A DNA stretch of 64,000 bases from CALBPI01 sp963922335. Lineage in GTDB: Bacteria > Pseudomonadota > Gammaproteobacteria > Steroidobacterales > Woeseiaceae. Positions 51,465 through 60,753 of the stretch are shown here, piece after piece. Under the pieces are notes generated by a model. That model made no database searches and was not told the origin of the DNA. It saw only the letters and a list, made by a program, of their open reading frames with translations. The first letter of the stretch is position 1; every line of letters starts with the position of its first letter. The DNA is taken from assembly GCA_963922335.1 (NCBI GenBank), contig CAWUIB010000001.1, positions 434,001 to 498,000 of the forward strand. The letters are read 5' to 3'. Made by a program: the position numbers and the translations under genes.

Positions 51465-52549
51465 TGAGTCGTATTTTCAACTTCAGCGCTGGTCCCGCAG
51501 TGCTGCCAGAACCTGTGTTGCAACGTGTTCGCGACGAAATGTTGAGCTGGGGCGACAGCGGCATGTCGGTGATGGAAATGAGTCACCGCGGCAAAGAGTT
51601 CGTGGGCATCGCCGAGCAGGCGGAGTCGGATCTGCGTGCGCTGTTGAAGGTGCCAGACGACTATAAAGTCCTGTTTTTACAGGGCGGGGCGACACTGCAG
51701 TTTTCAATGTCGGTCATGAACCTCGCTACAGCTGACGATACGGTCGACTACGTCGTCACAGGAAGCTGGGGGAAGAAGGCGATCAAAGAAGCGCAGCGCT
51801 ACGCCCGAGTGAATCTGGTTGCTGACGCTGCGGACAACAACTACACCGACATACCGCCTGTCGAGGATTGGAAGGTCTCCGATGCCGCGGCGTTTTTGCA
51901 TTACACGCCCAATGAAACCATAGGCGGCGTTGAGTTTCATGACATTCCGGACGAAGTAAGCGGCGCACCGCTCGTCGCCGATATGAGCTCGACGATACTG
52001 TCTCGACCACTGGAGGTTGATCGATTCGGTGTGATTTATGCAGGCGCCCAAAAGAACATTGGCCCTGCAGGACTCACCATCGTCCTGATCCGCGAGGACC
52101 TTCTGGAGCCGCGTCGTGAAGGTATCCCGACAATGATGCAGTACGCCGCTCACGCTGCCGCGGGTTCGATGAGCAACACACCTCCTACATTTGCTTGGTA
52201 CGTGGCTGGCCTGGTATTCCGCTGGCTGATGGACGAAGGCGGGTTAGATGTCATTGCGCTTCGCAACCAACGCAAGGCAGAGACGCTGTACGGTGCGATC
52301 GATCAGTCGGACTTCTATTCGAGCCCCGTTCCAGTGCGCTCGCGGTCGCGAATGAACGTGCCTTTCACATTGGCGAACGCAGAGCTCGATGGTCAATTCC
52401 TGAATGAGGCGGCAGATGCCGGTTTGGTCACGCTGAAAGGCCATCGGTCGGTCGGCGGAATGCGTGCCAGTCTCTATAACGCGATGCCGCAGGAAGGAGT
52501 CGACGCGCTCGTCTCGTTCATGCAGGATTTCGAGAAACGTAACGGCTAG
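51464..52549 (+). CDS. serC: Phosphoserine aminotransferase
   Basis: PLP enzyme of serine (and pyridoxal) synthesis, 361 residues. Begins NFSAGPAVLPEPVLQRVRDE; SHRGKEFVGI and the PLP-lysine motif GAQKNIGPAGLTIVLI are present, as is the C-terminal GGMRASLYNAMP. First of the biosynthetic genes after gyrA, an order shared with Pseudomonas and Xanthomonas. Confidence 0.98.
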   Translation: MSRIFNFSAGPAVLPEPVLQRVRDEMLSWGDSGMSVMEMSHRGKEFVGIAEQAESDLRALLKVPDDYKVLFLQGGATLQFSMSVMNLATADDTVDYVVTGSWGKKAIKEAQRYARVNLVADAADNNYTDIPPVEDWKVSDAAAFLHYTPNETIGGVEFHDIPDEVSGAPLVADMSSTILSRPLEVDRFGVIYAGAQKNIGPAGLTIVLIREDLLEPRREGIPTMMQYAAHAAAGSMSNTPPTFAWYVAGLVFRWLMDEGGLDVIALRNQRKAETLYGAIDQSDFYSSPVPVRSRSRMNVPFTLANAELDGQFLNEAADAGLVTLKGHRSVGGMRASLYNAMPQEGVDALVSFMQDFEKRNG

Positions 52550-52559
52550 GCGAAGCGCT

Positions 52560-53732
52560 ATGTATCGAGTTCAAACCCTGAACAATATTTCTGTCGCCGG
52601 ATTGAAGCGTCTGCCGCGCGGGGATTACGAAGTGGCCTCTGCGCTCAGCGATCCTCACGGCATCCTCGTGCGCTCGCACAAAATGCACGATATGCAGATT
52701 CCAGGATCTCTGGAAGCCGTCGGTCGTGCTGGCGCAGGCACGAACAACATTCCGATCGATGCACTGAGCGACCTTGGCGTTCCGGTATTCAATGCGCCTG
52801 GCGCCAACGCCAACGCGGTGAAAGAGCTGGTATTTGCGGGTGCGCTGATGGCTGCTCGCAATATCCAGCCAGCACTTTCCTATGTGGCGGGCCTCGAGGG
52901 CGATGCGGCGACAGTTAGTAAGGCGGTTGAGGCCGGCAAAAAACAGTACGCAGGGTTTGAATTACCGGGCAAGACTCTCGGGGTAATCGGTCTCGGGGCG
53001 ATCGGCGTTGAGGTATGCAATACCGCGCTCGCGCTTGGCATGCAAGTGATGGGCTTTGACCCTCATATGACGGTTCGCCGAGCGTGGCAGCTTTCCGCTG
53101 GGGTAGAAGAAGCATCGAGCATCGAGCAACTGCTTTCGGCGGTCGATATCCTGACGGTGCATGTACCGCTCAGTGACGCGACCCGGCATTTGCTCAATGA
53201 TGAGCGGCTCGGGCTCATGAAGTCAGATGCGGTGCTAATCAATCTGGCTCGTGGTGGCATTGTTGATGATGCCGCCGTGATCAATGCCCTGAATGAAGAT
53301 CGGCTGCATGCTTACGTGACCGATTTCCCTGGCCCAGACACCATTGGCCATCCGAAGATTATTGGTTACCCGCATCTGGGAGCGTCCACCGGGGAGGCTG
53401 AGGACAACTGCGCGGTCATGGTTGCCGACACCCTCAAGGACTACCTGGAAAACGGCAATATCCGGCATTCGGTGAATTTCCCCGACGCCAAGTTGCCGCG
53501 AGTGGGAGACAGCTGGCGGGTCACGATCGCGAATCGGAACGTACCGAACATGGTCGGTCAAATCTCAACCATAATCGCAGAAAATGACCGTAACATCATA
53601 GATTTATTGAATAAATCAAGAGGCGAAGTCGCCTACACGATTATCGATTTGGATGCGCCACTCGCCGACGACGCACTCGCAGCCATGCGTTCTATCGACG
53701 GTGTCCTCCGCGTTCGAGTGCCCGGTGCGTAG
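52560..53732 (+). CDS. serA: D-3-phosphoglycerate dehydrogenase, short ACT type
   Basis: First step of serine synthesis. 390 residues from ATG 52560; upstream in-frame codons lie in serC and give an atypical leader. Contains the Rossmann motif LGVIGLGAIGVEVCNTALAL, the catalytic Arg/Glu/His segments (LINLARGGIVDDAA; HLGASTGEAEDN) and a C-terminal ACT domain (SWRVTIANRNVPNMVGQIST). Shorter than the E. coli enzyme (410). Placed between serC and pheA, where relatives often have nothing or hisC/tyrA. Confidence 0.95.
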   Translation: MYRVQTLNNISVAGLKRLPRGDYEVASALSDPHGILVRSHKMHDMQIPGSLEAVGRAGAGTNNIPIDALSDLGVPVFNAPGANANAVKELVFAGALMAARNIQPALSYVAGLEGDAATVSKAVEAGKKQYAGFELPGKTLGVIGLGAIGVEVCNTALALGMQVMGFDPHMTVRRAWQLSAGVEEASSIEQLLSAVDILTVHVPLSDATRHLLNDERLGLMKSDAVLINLARGGIVDDAAVINALNEDRLHAYVTDFPGPDTIGHPKIIGYPHLGASTGEAEDNCAVMVADTLKDYLENGNIRHSVNFPDAKLPRVGDSWRVTIANRNVPNMVGQISTIIAENDRNIIDLLNKSRGEVAYTIIDLDAPLADDALAAMRSIDGVLRVRVPGA

Positions 53733-53746
53733 GGGCGACACTTGTC

Positions 53747-54850
53747 ATGGCTGACTCCGGGAAGACCCAGGCTCTGAGCGAGGTTAGGGTGGCTATTGAT
53801 GCCATCGATACCGAGATTCAGGCGTTGATCGCTCGTCGCGCGGAACTCGCACAACAGGTAGGCATTGCGAAGCGCGATGCACCGGACAACTCGGGGTTTT
53901 ACCGAGCAGATAGAGAAGCTCAGGTGCTGCGCCAGGTTATCGAACGGAACAAGGGGCCGTTGTCGGACGAGGAGATCGTGCGACTGTTTCGCGAAATTAT
54001 GTCTGCTTGTCTGGCTCAACAGGCGCCATTGAAGATCGCCTATCTTGGGCCAGCCGGCACCTTTACCCAGAGCGCGGCGCTGAAACACTTTGGGCATTCC
54101 ATCAATGATTTGCCTTTCGCAACCATTGACCAGGTATTCCACGAAGTTGAGGCTGGCGACGCCGATTTCGGTGTTGTCCCGATCGAGAACTCGACCGAAG
54201 GCACCGTGAACCACACGCTTGATCTGTTTGTGAGTTCACCGCTGAAAATCTGCGGGGAAATTGAGATTCCCATTGAGCAGCATTTGCTAGGTACCGACGG
54301 TCAAACGCTTAAAGGTATCCAGCGGATTTGCGCCCATCAGCAGTCGTTGGCGCAATGTCGCGCGTGGTTGCGCGAGCATTTGCCGAAAGTAGAGCTGATC
54401 GGGGTCAGTAGCAATGCTGCGGGGGCGCGCCGGGCTCGCGATGAAGCAGGTACGGCTGCTATCGCCGGCCAAGCAGCTGCAGATGTATACAGTTTGAAAA
54501 AGCTCGTCTCCAACATAGAGGACCGAGCTGATAACACCACGCGTTTTTTGGTGCTCGGTAAGAAGCTACTGCCGCCCAGCGGCGATGACAAGACGGCGCT
54601 GTTGTTGTCTGCGAAACAATCGGACGGTGCGGGCGCTTTGTACCGATTACTGACGCCACTGTCGGATGCAGGCGTCAATATGAGTCGAATCGAATCTCGA
54701 CCTTCACGACGTGGCGTTTGGGACTACGTGTTCTTTATCGATCTGGATGGGCATCCTGACGACGAGAATGTGAAAGCGGCCGTTGCTGCCATGGAGCCTG
54801 TGGCGTCTTTGTGCAGAATTATTGGCGCGTATCCGCGCGCGGTCCTTTAG
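53747..54850 (+). CDS. pheA: Chorismate mutase / prephenate dehydratase (P-protein)
   Basis: Bifunctional enzyme of phenylalanine synthesis, 367 residues: AroQ chorismate mutase domain (about 8-95: IDAIDTEIQALIARRAELAQ), prephenate dehydratase domain (IAYLGPAGTFTQSAALKHFG; VPIENSTEGTVNHTLDLF; DNTTRFLVLG) and C-terminal regulatory ACT domain with the ESRPSRRGVWDYVFFID motif that in relatives binds phenylalanine. ATG is 14 bases after serA. Confidence 0.97.
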   Translation: MADSGKTQALSEVRVAIDAIDTEIQALIARRAELAQQVGIAKRDAPDNSGFYRADREAQVLRQVIERNKGPLSDEEIVRLFREIMSACLAQQAPLKIAYLGPAGTFTQSAALKHFGHSINDLPFATIDQVFHEVEAGDADFGVVPIENSTEGTVNHTLDLFVSSPLKICGEIEIPIEQHLLGTDGQTLKGIQRICAHQQSLAQCRAWLREHLPKVELIGVSSNAAGARRARDEAGTAAIAGQAAADVYSLKKLVSNIEDRADNTTRFLVLGKKLLPPSGDDKTALLLSAKQSDGAGALYRLLTPLSDAGVNMSRIESRPSRRGVWDYVFFIDLDGHPDDENVKAAVAAMEPVASLCRIIGAYPRAVL

Positions 54851-54852
54851 TC

Positions 54853-56166
54853 ATGGGTCAAGTCTTAAGGAGCAGCCGGGCATCGGCGCCGCTCGGTGGA
54901 TCACTGCAGTTACCCGGAGATAAGTCCATTTCGCACCGATCTTTGATGTTTTCGGCGCTGGCGGAGGGCACCTCAAAGATAGAAGGGTTGCTTGAGGGAG
55001 AGGACTGTAAGGCGACCGGCAGGGCGTTAGAGCGCATGGGTGTCCAAATAGAGCGGGATAGCGGGGGACTGTATACAGTACACGGCGTTGGACTCAGGGG
55101 TCTCATTAAACCGGATGGGCCGCTGGATATGGGCAACGCCGGCACGGGGATGCGCTTGTTTTGTGGTCTGCTCGCGGGTCAAAAATTCGATAGCGAGCTC
55201 ACCGGTGATGAATCGCTTTCGGTTCGACCTATGGCGCGAGTAGCGGATCCGCTCAATGCAATGGGTGCGAACATACGCACCACGGATGGACATGCACCGA
55301 TCAGCATCCGCGCCACCGAGGGTGCGCTTTCGGCGTTTTCGTATGAGCTCCCGGTTGCGAGTGCTCAACTGAAGAGCGCGCTTCTGATCGCGGGATTGTA
55401 TGCAGTTGGCCCAGTATCGGTAGTTGAGCCGGCGGTAAGCCGCGATCATACGGAGCGAATGTTGGGCGCAATGGGCGTGGTTATTGAGTCGGAAGGCAAT
55501 ACCGTTACGCTCATACCACCTGAGCGGCTAAAACCCGTCGACATTCAGGTGCCGGCAGACTTGTCGTCGGCAGCGTTTTTTCTCGTAGCTGCGTCGATTG
55601 TGCCGGGAAGTAGCGTAATCTTGCAGCAAATTGGTGTTAACCCTACTCGCGATGGTGTGCTTAAGATCCTCGAAATGATGGGGGCTGATGTACGTCAGTT
55701 GAACTGTCGTATGTGCGGCGGCGAACCGGTCGCAGATCTGCACGTATCCGGGTCAGGACTTACGGCAGTTCACGTTACAGGCGAGCTGGTACCGCTAGCG
55801 ATCGATGAGTTCCCGGTATTGTTCGTCGCGGCTGCTGCCGCCGAGGGCGTTAGTCGATTCGAGGGGCTCGGTGAACTCCGTCACAAGGAAAGCGACCGCA
55901 TCGCTGCGATGACAGCTGGCCTTCGGGCATTAGGGGTAACGGTCGACGAAGGACCCGATTGGGTCGAAATTACTGGCGGGACCATGAGCGGAGGGCGCGT
56001 CGATAGCTTCCATGATCACAGAATAGCCATGGCGTTTGCGGTTGCGGGCGCTGTTGCAGAGGGTGTTGTTGAGGTGGCGCGACCACAAAACATCGCAACT
56101 TCTTTCCCTGATTTTCAAGCACTTGCAGTGCAATGTGGTCTCAGCGTGGAAGTTGTCGGTGAGTGA
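54853..56166 (+). CDS. aroA: 3-phosphoshikimate 1-carboxyvinyltransferase (EPSP synthase)
   Basis: Sixth step of the shikimate pathway, 437 residues from ATG 54853, two bases after pheA; a start 42 bases earlier lies within pheA. Motifs: LQLPGDKSISHRSLMFSALA, MGNAGTGMRLFCGLLAG (PEP-binding), RVKESDR-like LRHKESDRIAAM and DHRIAMAF. The gene overlaps cmk by 8 bases. Confidence 0.97.
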   Translation: MGQVLRSSRASAPLGGSLQLPGDKSISHRSLMFSALAEGTSKIEGLLEGEDCKATGRALERMGVQIERDSGGLYTVHGVGLRGLIKPDGPLDMGNAGTGMRLFCGLLAGQKFDSELTGDESLSVRPMARVADPLNAMGANIRTTDGHAPISIRATEGALSAFSYELPVASAQLKSALLIAGLYAVGPVSVVEPAVSRDHTERMLGAMGVVIESEGNTVTLIPPERLKPVDIQVPADLSSAAFFLVAASIVPGSSVILQQIGVNPTRDGVLKILEMMGADVRQLNCRMCGGEPVADLHVSGSGLTAVHVTGELVPLAIDEFPVLFVAAAAAEGVSRFEGLGELRHKESDRIAAMTAGLRALGVTVDEGPDWVEITGGTMSGGRVDSFHDHRIAMAFAVAGAVAEGVVEVARPQNIATSFPDFQALAVQCGLSVEVVGE

Positions 56167-56869
56167 TTCGCGAGTGATTGCGATCGATGGCCCTAGCGGT
56201 TCGGGCAAGGGCACCGCTGCGGCACGCGTCGCACAGGCGTTAGATTGGCATTTGCTCGACTCAGGGGCGCTCTATCGTTTGACCGGTTTTGCGGCGATCC
56301 AACTTGGAGTAGCGCTTTCGGAAACGGACCGTATTGCCAGGATTGCCCGTGACCTAAGCGTTCGCTTTGTACCGATCGGCGAAGAACAGCAGATTTTTCT
56401 GGATGACCAGGACGTTACCCTGGAAATACGGACCGAGCAGATCGGTGATGCTGCTTCGAGGGTCGCAGCCTTACAGCCGGTCAGAGATGCGCTGCTGCAG
56501 CGGCAAAGGGCCTTTGCGATGGCGCCCGGGCTCGTGGCGGATGGGCGCGACATGGGGACAGTGGTTTTCCCCGACGCGGGGCTAAAAATCTACCTGACAG
56601 CGAGTGCTGCGGAGCGTGCCCAGCGACGGTATAAGCAGTTGTTAGACAAGAATTTTAATGTTACTCTCCGCGCACTTTTGACGGACATTGAGCGGCGCGA
56701 CGCTCGCGACCAAGCGCGAGAGGCTGCTCCCCTGAGACCTGCCGATGACGCAGTTATCATTGATTCGTCGGATTTGGATATCAACACTGTGGTTTCTAGG
56801 ATTCTCGAATTGAAGCGACTTCGATTCGACGAACAGCAGCTCAATAGTGGCGAGATCCCGAGCGACTGA
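56159..56869 (+). CDS. cmk: Cytidylate kinase
   Basis: Phosphorylates CMP and dCMP. GTG 56159 (GGAAG a few bases upstream) yields 236 residues beginning just before P-loop IAIDGPSGSGKGTAAARVAQ. The NMP-binding and lid regions (DGRDMGTVVFPDAGLKIYLT; ERRDARDQAREAAPLRPADD) are present. Followed by a strong terminator. Confidence 0.96.
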   Translation: MSDSRVIAIDGPSGSGKGTAAARVAQALDWHLLDSGALYRLTGFAAIQLGVALSETDRIARIARDLSVRFVPIGEEQQIFLDDQDVTLEIRTEQIGDAASRVAALQPVRDALLQRQRAFAMAPGLVADGRDMGTVVFPDAGLKIYLTASAAERAQRRYKQLLDKNFNVTLRALLTDIERRDARDQAREAAPLRPADDAVIIDSSDLDINTVVSRILELKRLRFDEQQLNSGEIPSD

Positions 56870-56920
56870 TGGGTCGGGACTCCGGCTCGTAAGCCTCGAT
56901 TGAATTATGGTTTTTTTGGT

Positions 56921-56948
56921 TGCACCGCCAGGAGCGCGGTGCATTTTT
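56921..56948 (+). terminator. Intrinsic terminator after cmk
   Basis: TGCACCGC/GCGGTGCA, 8-bp stem with a 7-base loop, followed by TTTTT. It separates the gyrA-cmk transcripts from rpsA. Confidence 0.9.
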
Positions 56949-57034
56949 CGTGGTAGTGCGTCAGTGCAGGAAGCACCGGACGGTTACTTAATTTAATACA
57001 AGGCGCTGCCTTCGGGTGGCTTGGTTCCAACAAC

Positions 57035-58717
57035 ATGTCTGAAAGTTTTGCTCAACTCTTTGAAGAGAGCCTTGCGAGTCAACAAATCACTCCAGGGACA
57101 ATCCTCAACGGTACCGTCATCGAAGTTAATTCTGATGTTGTGATCGTAAACGCCGGCCTGAAGTCAGAGGCCGTCATTCCTGTCGAACAGTTCCGTAATG
57201 AAAGCGGCGAGGTTGAAGTCAACGAAGGCGATATCGTCGAGGTTGCCCTGGACGCCGTCGAAGATGGTTTCGGCGAAACCCGTCTCTCTCGCGAGAAGGC
57301 GAAACGCGCTCGCACCTGGACGCGACTAGAAAAAGCATTCGAAGCCAGTGAAATCGTAAATGGCGTGATCAACGGTCGCGTCAAGGGTGGTTTCACGGTC
57401 GAAATCGAGAACGTCCGCGCCTTCCTGCCGGGCTCGCTGGTCGATGTACGCCCGGTTCGCGATCCGTCGTACCTCGAAGGCAAAGTGCTCGAATTCAAAG
57501 TGATTAAACTCGACCAGCAGCGCAACAACGTTGTTGTATCGCGTCGCGCGGTAGTTGAAGAAGAGTACAGCGCAGAACGTGAAGAGCTCCTCAAGAGTCT
57601 GCAGGAAGGCAACACCGTCAAAGGTATCGTCAAGAACCTCACAGACTATGGCGCGTTTGTTGACCTTGGTGGCATCGACGGTCTTCTGCACATCACCGAC
57701 ATGGCGTGGAAGCGCGTCAAGCACCCATCTGAAGTGGTCTCGGTTGGTGAAGAGATCGACGTTAAAATCCTGAAGTTCGATCGCGAGCGTCAGCGTGTTT
57801 CTCTCGGTATCAAGCAGCTGGGTGCGGATCCGTGGCAGAACATCGCGCGCCGCTATCCGCCGAACACACGCCTGTTCGGTAAGGTCACCAACATTGCTGA
57901 CTACGGTTGCTTTGTCGAGATCGAAGAGGGCGTTGAAGGTCTCGTTCACGTCTCTGAGATGGATTGGACGAATAAGAACGTCAATCCTCAAAAGGTGGTT
58001 CACCTTGGTGAGGAAGTTGAGGTTATGGTTCTTGAGATTGACGAAGATCGTCGTCGCATCTCACTCGGGATCAAACAGTGCAAATCGAACCCGTGGGCGG
58101 AATTCGGCTCCATGTTCAACCGTGGCGATCGTGTCAAAGGTCAAATCAAGTCGATCACAGATTTCGGCATTTTCATTGGTCTGGATGGCGGTATCGATGG
58201 GCTCGTGCACTTGTCTGATCTGTCGTGGGACGACAACGGCGATGACTCGGTTCGCAACTACCAGAAAGGTCAGGAAGTTGAGGCGGTTGTTCTCGCAATC
58301 GATTCCGAGCGCGAACGTATCTCACTCGGTATCAAGCAACTGGATCGCGATCCGCTTTCAGCGTGGATGGCAGAAAACCCGAAAGGCAGTGTCGTTACGG
58401 GCACGATTACCGAGGTCGACGCTCGCGGCGCCCTGGTGGATCTCGGGGATGGTTTGATCGGGTCGCTTCGGGCATCGGAGCTGTCTCGAGAACGCGTCGA
58501 AGATGCTCGAACCGTCTTGAAAGTTGGCGAGGAAGTGGAAGCCCGCTTCACCGGAGTCGATCGCAAGAACCGAAGCATTGCGTTGTCGATCAAGGCGAAA
58601 GAATTCCACGAAGAAGCGGAGGCTCTGCAGAGTTATCAGTCCGAGTCCGCTGCTTCCGGTGGTGCCACGACGCTGGGCGATCTCCTCAAAGAGAAGATGA
58701 CCGGCGGAAACGACTAA
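57035..58717 (+). CDS. rpsA: 30S ribosomal protein S1
   Basis: Large mRNA-binding ribosomal protein, 560 residues with six S1 domains. Characteristic repeats are visible: IVKNLTDYGAFVDLGGIDGL, FGKVTNIADYGCFVEIEEGV, IKSITDFGIFIGLDGGIDGL and ITEVDARGALVDLGDGLIGS. It follows cmk as in many gammaproteobacteria but is separated by a terminator; an AT-rich block (56985-57000) may be its promoter, though I see no convincing -35 box. Confidence 0.98.
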   Translation: MSESFAQLFEESLASQQITPGTILNGTVIEVNSDVVIVNAGLKSEAVIPVEQFRNESGEVEVNEGDIVEVALDAVEDGFGETRLSREKAKRARTWTRLEKAFEASEIVNGVINGRVKGGFTVEIENVRAFLPGSLVDVRPVRDPSYLEGKVLEFKVIKLDQQRNNVVVSRRAVVEEEYSAEREELLKSLQEGNTVKGIVKNLTDYGAFVDLGGIDGLLHITDMAWKRVKHPSEVVSVGEEIDVKILKFDRERQRVSLGIKQLGADPWQNIARRYPPNTRLFGKVTNIADYGCFVEIEEGVEGLVHVSEMDWTNKNVNPQKVVHLGEEVEVMVLEIDEDRRRISLGIKQCKSNPWAEFGSMFNRGDRVKGQIKSITDFGIFIGLDGGIDGLVHLSDLSWDDNGDDSVRNYQKGQEVEAVVLAIDSERERISLGIKQLDRDPLSAWMAENPKGSVVTGTITEVDARGALVDLGDGLIGSLRASELSRERVEDARTVLKVGEEVEARFTGVDRKNRSIALSIKAKEFHEEAEALQSYQSESAASGGATTLGDLLKEKMTGGND

Positions 58718-58730
58718 TCGGTCTGGGCGG

Positions 58731-58755
58731 GCTGGCTACGTAAATCGTGGCCAGC
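58731..58755 (+). terminator. Hairpin after rpsA
   Basis: GCTGGCTACG pairs with CGTGGCCAGC (one G-T wobble) around TAAAT. No U-tract follows, so it may protect the rpsA 3' end or act with Rho rather than as an intrinsic terminator. Confidence 0.5.
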
Positions 58756-58759
58756 TCGC

Positions 58760-58788
58760 TTGTCCCCGGCCCGGTTCGCGCTTAATAT
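58760..58788 (+). promoter_or_regulatory. Promoter of ihfB with near-leaderless start
   Basis: TTGTCC (58760-58765), 17 bases, TAATAT (58783-58788). The predicted start site near 58795 is two bases before the ATG, and no clear Shine-Dalgarno sequence is seen. Confidence 0.6.
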
Positions 58789-58796
58789 AGCGAGCG

Positions 58797-59099
58797 ATGA
58801 CTAAGTCGGAACTCATTGAATTAATTGCTCGCAAGCAACGACACCTCCCTGCGAAGGACGTTGAGCTTGCCGTTAAGCATCTGCTTGAGCTCATGAGCGA
58901 TTCCTTATCGCATGGAGACCGCATCGAGATTCGCGGCTTCGGCAGTTTTTCTTTGCATTTTCGTCCCCCTCGGCAGGGACGCAATCCAAAGACAGGCGCT
59001 GCTGTTGCGCTGTCGGGCAAACACGTTCCGCACTTCAAGCCGGGCAAAGATCTTCGGGATCGTGTAAACGCCGGGCGCCACCTCGCAATCAAGAGCTGA
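58797..59099 (+). CDS. ihfB: Integration host factor subunit beta
   Basis: DNA-bending nucleoid protein that pairs with IHF-alpha. 100 residues with the HU/IHF fold: MTKSELIELIARKQ, IEIRGFGSFSLHFRPPRQGR and the DNA-inserting loop RNPKTGAAVALSGKHVPHFK. rpsA-ihfB adjacency is conserved in gammaproteobacteria. Confidence 0.97.
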   Translation: MTKSELIELIARKQRHLPAKDVELAVKHLLELMSDSLSHGDRIEIRGFGSFSLHFRPPRQGRNPKTGAAVALSGKHVPHFKPGKDLRDRVNAGRHLAIKS

Positions 59100-59131
59100 G
59101 CACCAGCTCTGCCACTGGCTTAAGTTAACCA

Positions 59132-59428
59132 GTGATTCAGCGGATCATCACCATCGTTGTCTTGATCGCCGTCGCACTCTTGGCGGCCGTGTTCGCGTCT
59201 GTCAATACGGCTGTCGTCGAAGTCGATTTGCTTTACGCAGTCTACGAGTTGCCCAAGTCGCTCATCATCATCGGCGCTATGGTCGTTGGTGTTCTGATTG
59301 GGCTGTTGTGTGCGTCACTTGTGCTGGTGCGTGTGTTTAACGACCGCAGGCGACTCCGGAAGGCGCTGAGAGTCGCCGAGGCAGAGGTGAAGAGCCTGCG
59401 CAGCCTGCCGCTGCAAGATGCCAACTGA
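59132..59428 (+). CDS. lapA: Lipopolysaccharide assembly protein LapA-type membrane protein
   Basis: 98 residues with two membrane helices (IITIVVLIAVALLAAVFASV; LIIIGAMVVGVLIGLLCASL) and a basic cytoplasmic tail, the LapA/DUF1049 plan. GTG start. It overlaps lapB by 11 bases; in E. coli LapA and LapB together control LpxC turnover and lipid A synthesis. Confidence 0.9.
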   Translation: MIQRIITIVVLIAVALLAAVFASVNTAVVEVDLLYAVYELPKSLIIIGAMVVGVLIGLLCASLVLVRVFNDRRRLRKALRVAEAEVKSLRSLPLQDAN

Positions 59429-60632
59429 CGGCCTCGAACAAATACTGCTACTGGCAGGTCTGTTTCTGCTGTTGGCGGCAGCGGGCTTCCTATTTGGTCG
59501 TTTTGGTGGTGATGATCCGGATGAGCCCCGGGTGCAGCCGCTCAATTCAGAGTATTTGAAGGGTCTGAACTTCCTGCTCAACGATCAGAACGATCAGGCC
59601 CTTGAGCACTTCTTGCGCCTCGTTCAGGTCGATGACCAAACCATCGAAACACATTTTGCATTAGGCAGCTTATTCCGCCGACGCGGCGAGGTGGATAGAG
59701 CAATCCGAGTGCACCAGAATATTATCGCACGCCCGAACCTCGCGAAGAGTCAGCGCGATCAGGCGTTGTTTTCGCTGGCCCGCGATTACCTGCACGCTGG
59801 CCTTCTTGATCGAGCCGAGAACCTTTTTGCGCAGCTAGCAGAGGGCGCCAACCACCGCCTGGAAAGCTTGCAGCACCTATGTCGTATCTACGAACAGGAA
59901 AGCGAGTGGGAGAACGCGGTGGTTGCCGCTCGTCAGCTAGAGGCCGCCAAGGTCGATGGTGCCGCAGCTCAACTCAGTAACTACTACTGCGAGCTTGCAC
60001 GAATCGCACTTGATAGCGGTGATGTCGGCAAGGCTAGAGAGTACGTCCGACTATCTCAGGCGAGGCGCCAGCGACTGACTCGAGGGGCAATTTTGCGCGG
60101 TGAGATTGCTTTGCAGCAGGGCGATGTGGCGCTCGCGACCAAGCTGTTTCGACAAGTGCTCGCTCAAGACGGGATCTACCTCATCGAGTTGTTGCCGCAG
60201 TTGCAGTCGATGTTTGAAGGCAAAGAGCGGCGACTCGATGAGGTGTTGAACGAGATTGTTGCCGAACGAGCCGACGCCAGAGAGGAGATCGCAAGAGCGG
60301 CATTGCATCATCCTTCGGTCCGAAGTCCGTTTATCGACGATTGCGTTCGCCAGTACATTCTCTCGGATGAGGTGCTCAGCAGTTTCGTCGACACTCGCCA
60401 ACTGATCGAAGGTGCGTCTGGTGAGGTTGCCGCCGCTGCCATCGAGCAGTTGCGCACAGCGATGGCAAAGCTCGCATCTGGCGCCCCTCGTTATCGCTGT
60501 AATCAGTGTGGGTTTGCTTCGCGGCAGCTGCTTTGGCAGTGTCCGGGATGCAGGAACTGGGAGAGTTTTCGCCCGATCGAAAAAGTGCAGTTCGATACGC
60601 TTTTGGGTGCTGATGGCGACGTCAATTACTGA
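59418..60632 (+). CDS. lapB: Lipopolysaccharide assembly protein LapB
   Basis: Adapter that brings LpxC to FtsH for degradation. 404 residues: an N-terminal membrane helix (ILLLAGLFLLLAAAGFLFGR), tandem TPR repeats (about 50-350) and a C-terminal rubredoxin-type zinc ribbon with YRCNQCGFASRQ and WQCPGCRNW. Length and order match E. coli LapB. Confidence 0.95.
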   Translation: MPTDGLEQILLLAGLFLLLAAAGFLFGRFGGDDPDEPRVQPLNSEYLKGLNFLLNDQNDQALEHFLRLVQVDDQTIETHFALGSLFRRRGEVDRAIRVHQNIIARPNLAKSQRDQALFSLARDYLHAGLLDRAENLFAQLAEGANHRLESLQHLCRIYEQESEWENAVVAARQLEAAKVDGAAAQLSNYYCELARIALDSGDVGKAREYVRLSQARRQRLTRGAILRGEIALQQGDVALATKLFRQVLAQDGIYLIELLPQLQSMFEGKERRLDEVLNEIVAERADAREEIARAALHHPSVRSPFIDDCVRQYILSDEVLSSFVDTRQLIEGASGEVAAAAIEQLRTAMAKLASGAPRYRCNQCGFASRQLLWQCPGCRNWESFRPIEKVQFDTLLGADGDVNY

Positions 60633-60753
60633 TTGCCACTCCATGCGCCCACGTTTTTTTGGGTTAACGCGAGTTTCTGGCAAGGCAACCTGGTGACTAT
60701 CCCTTGAGGATGTCGATGTCGGTATTTGCCGATATCACCAAGGGAGTATTGCC

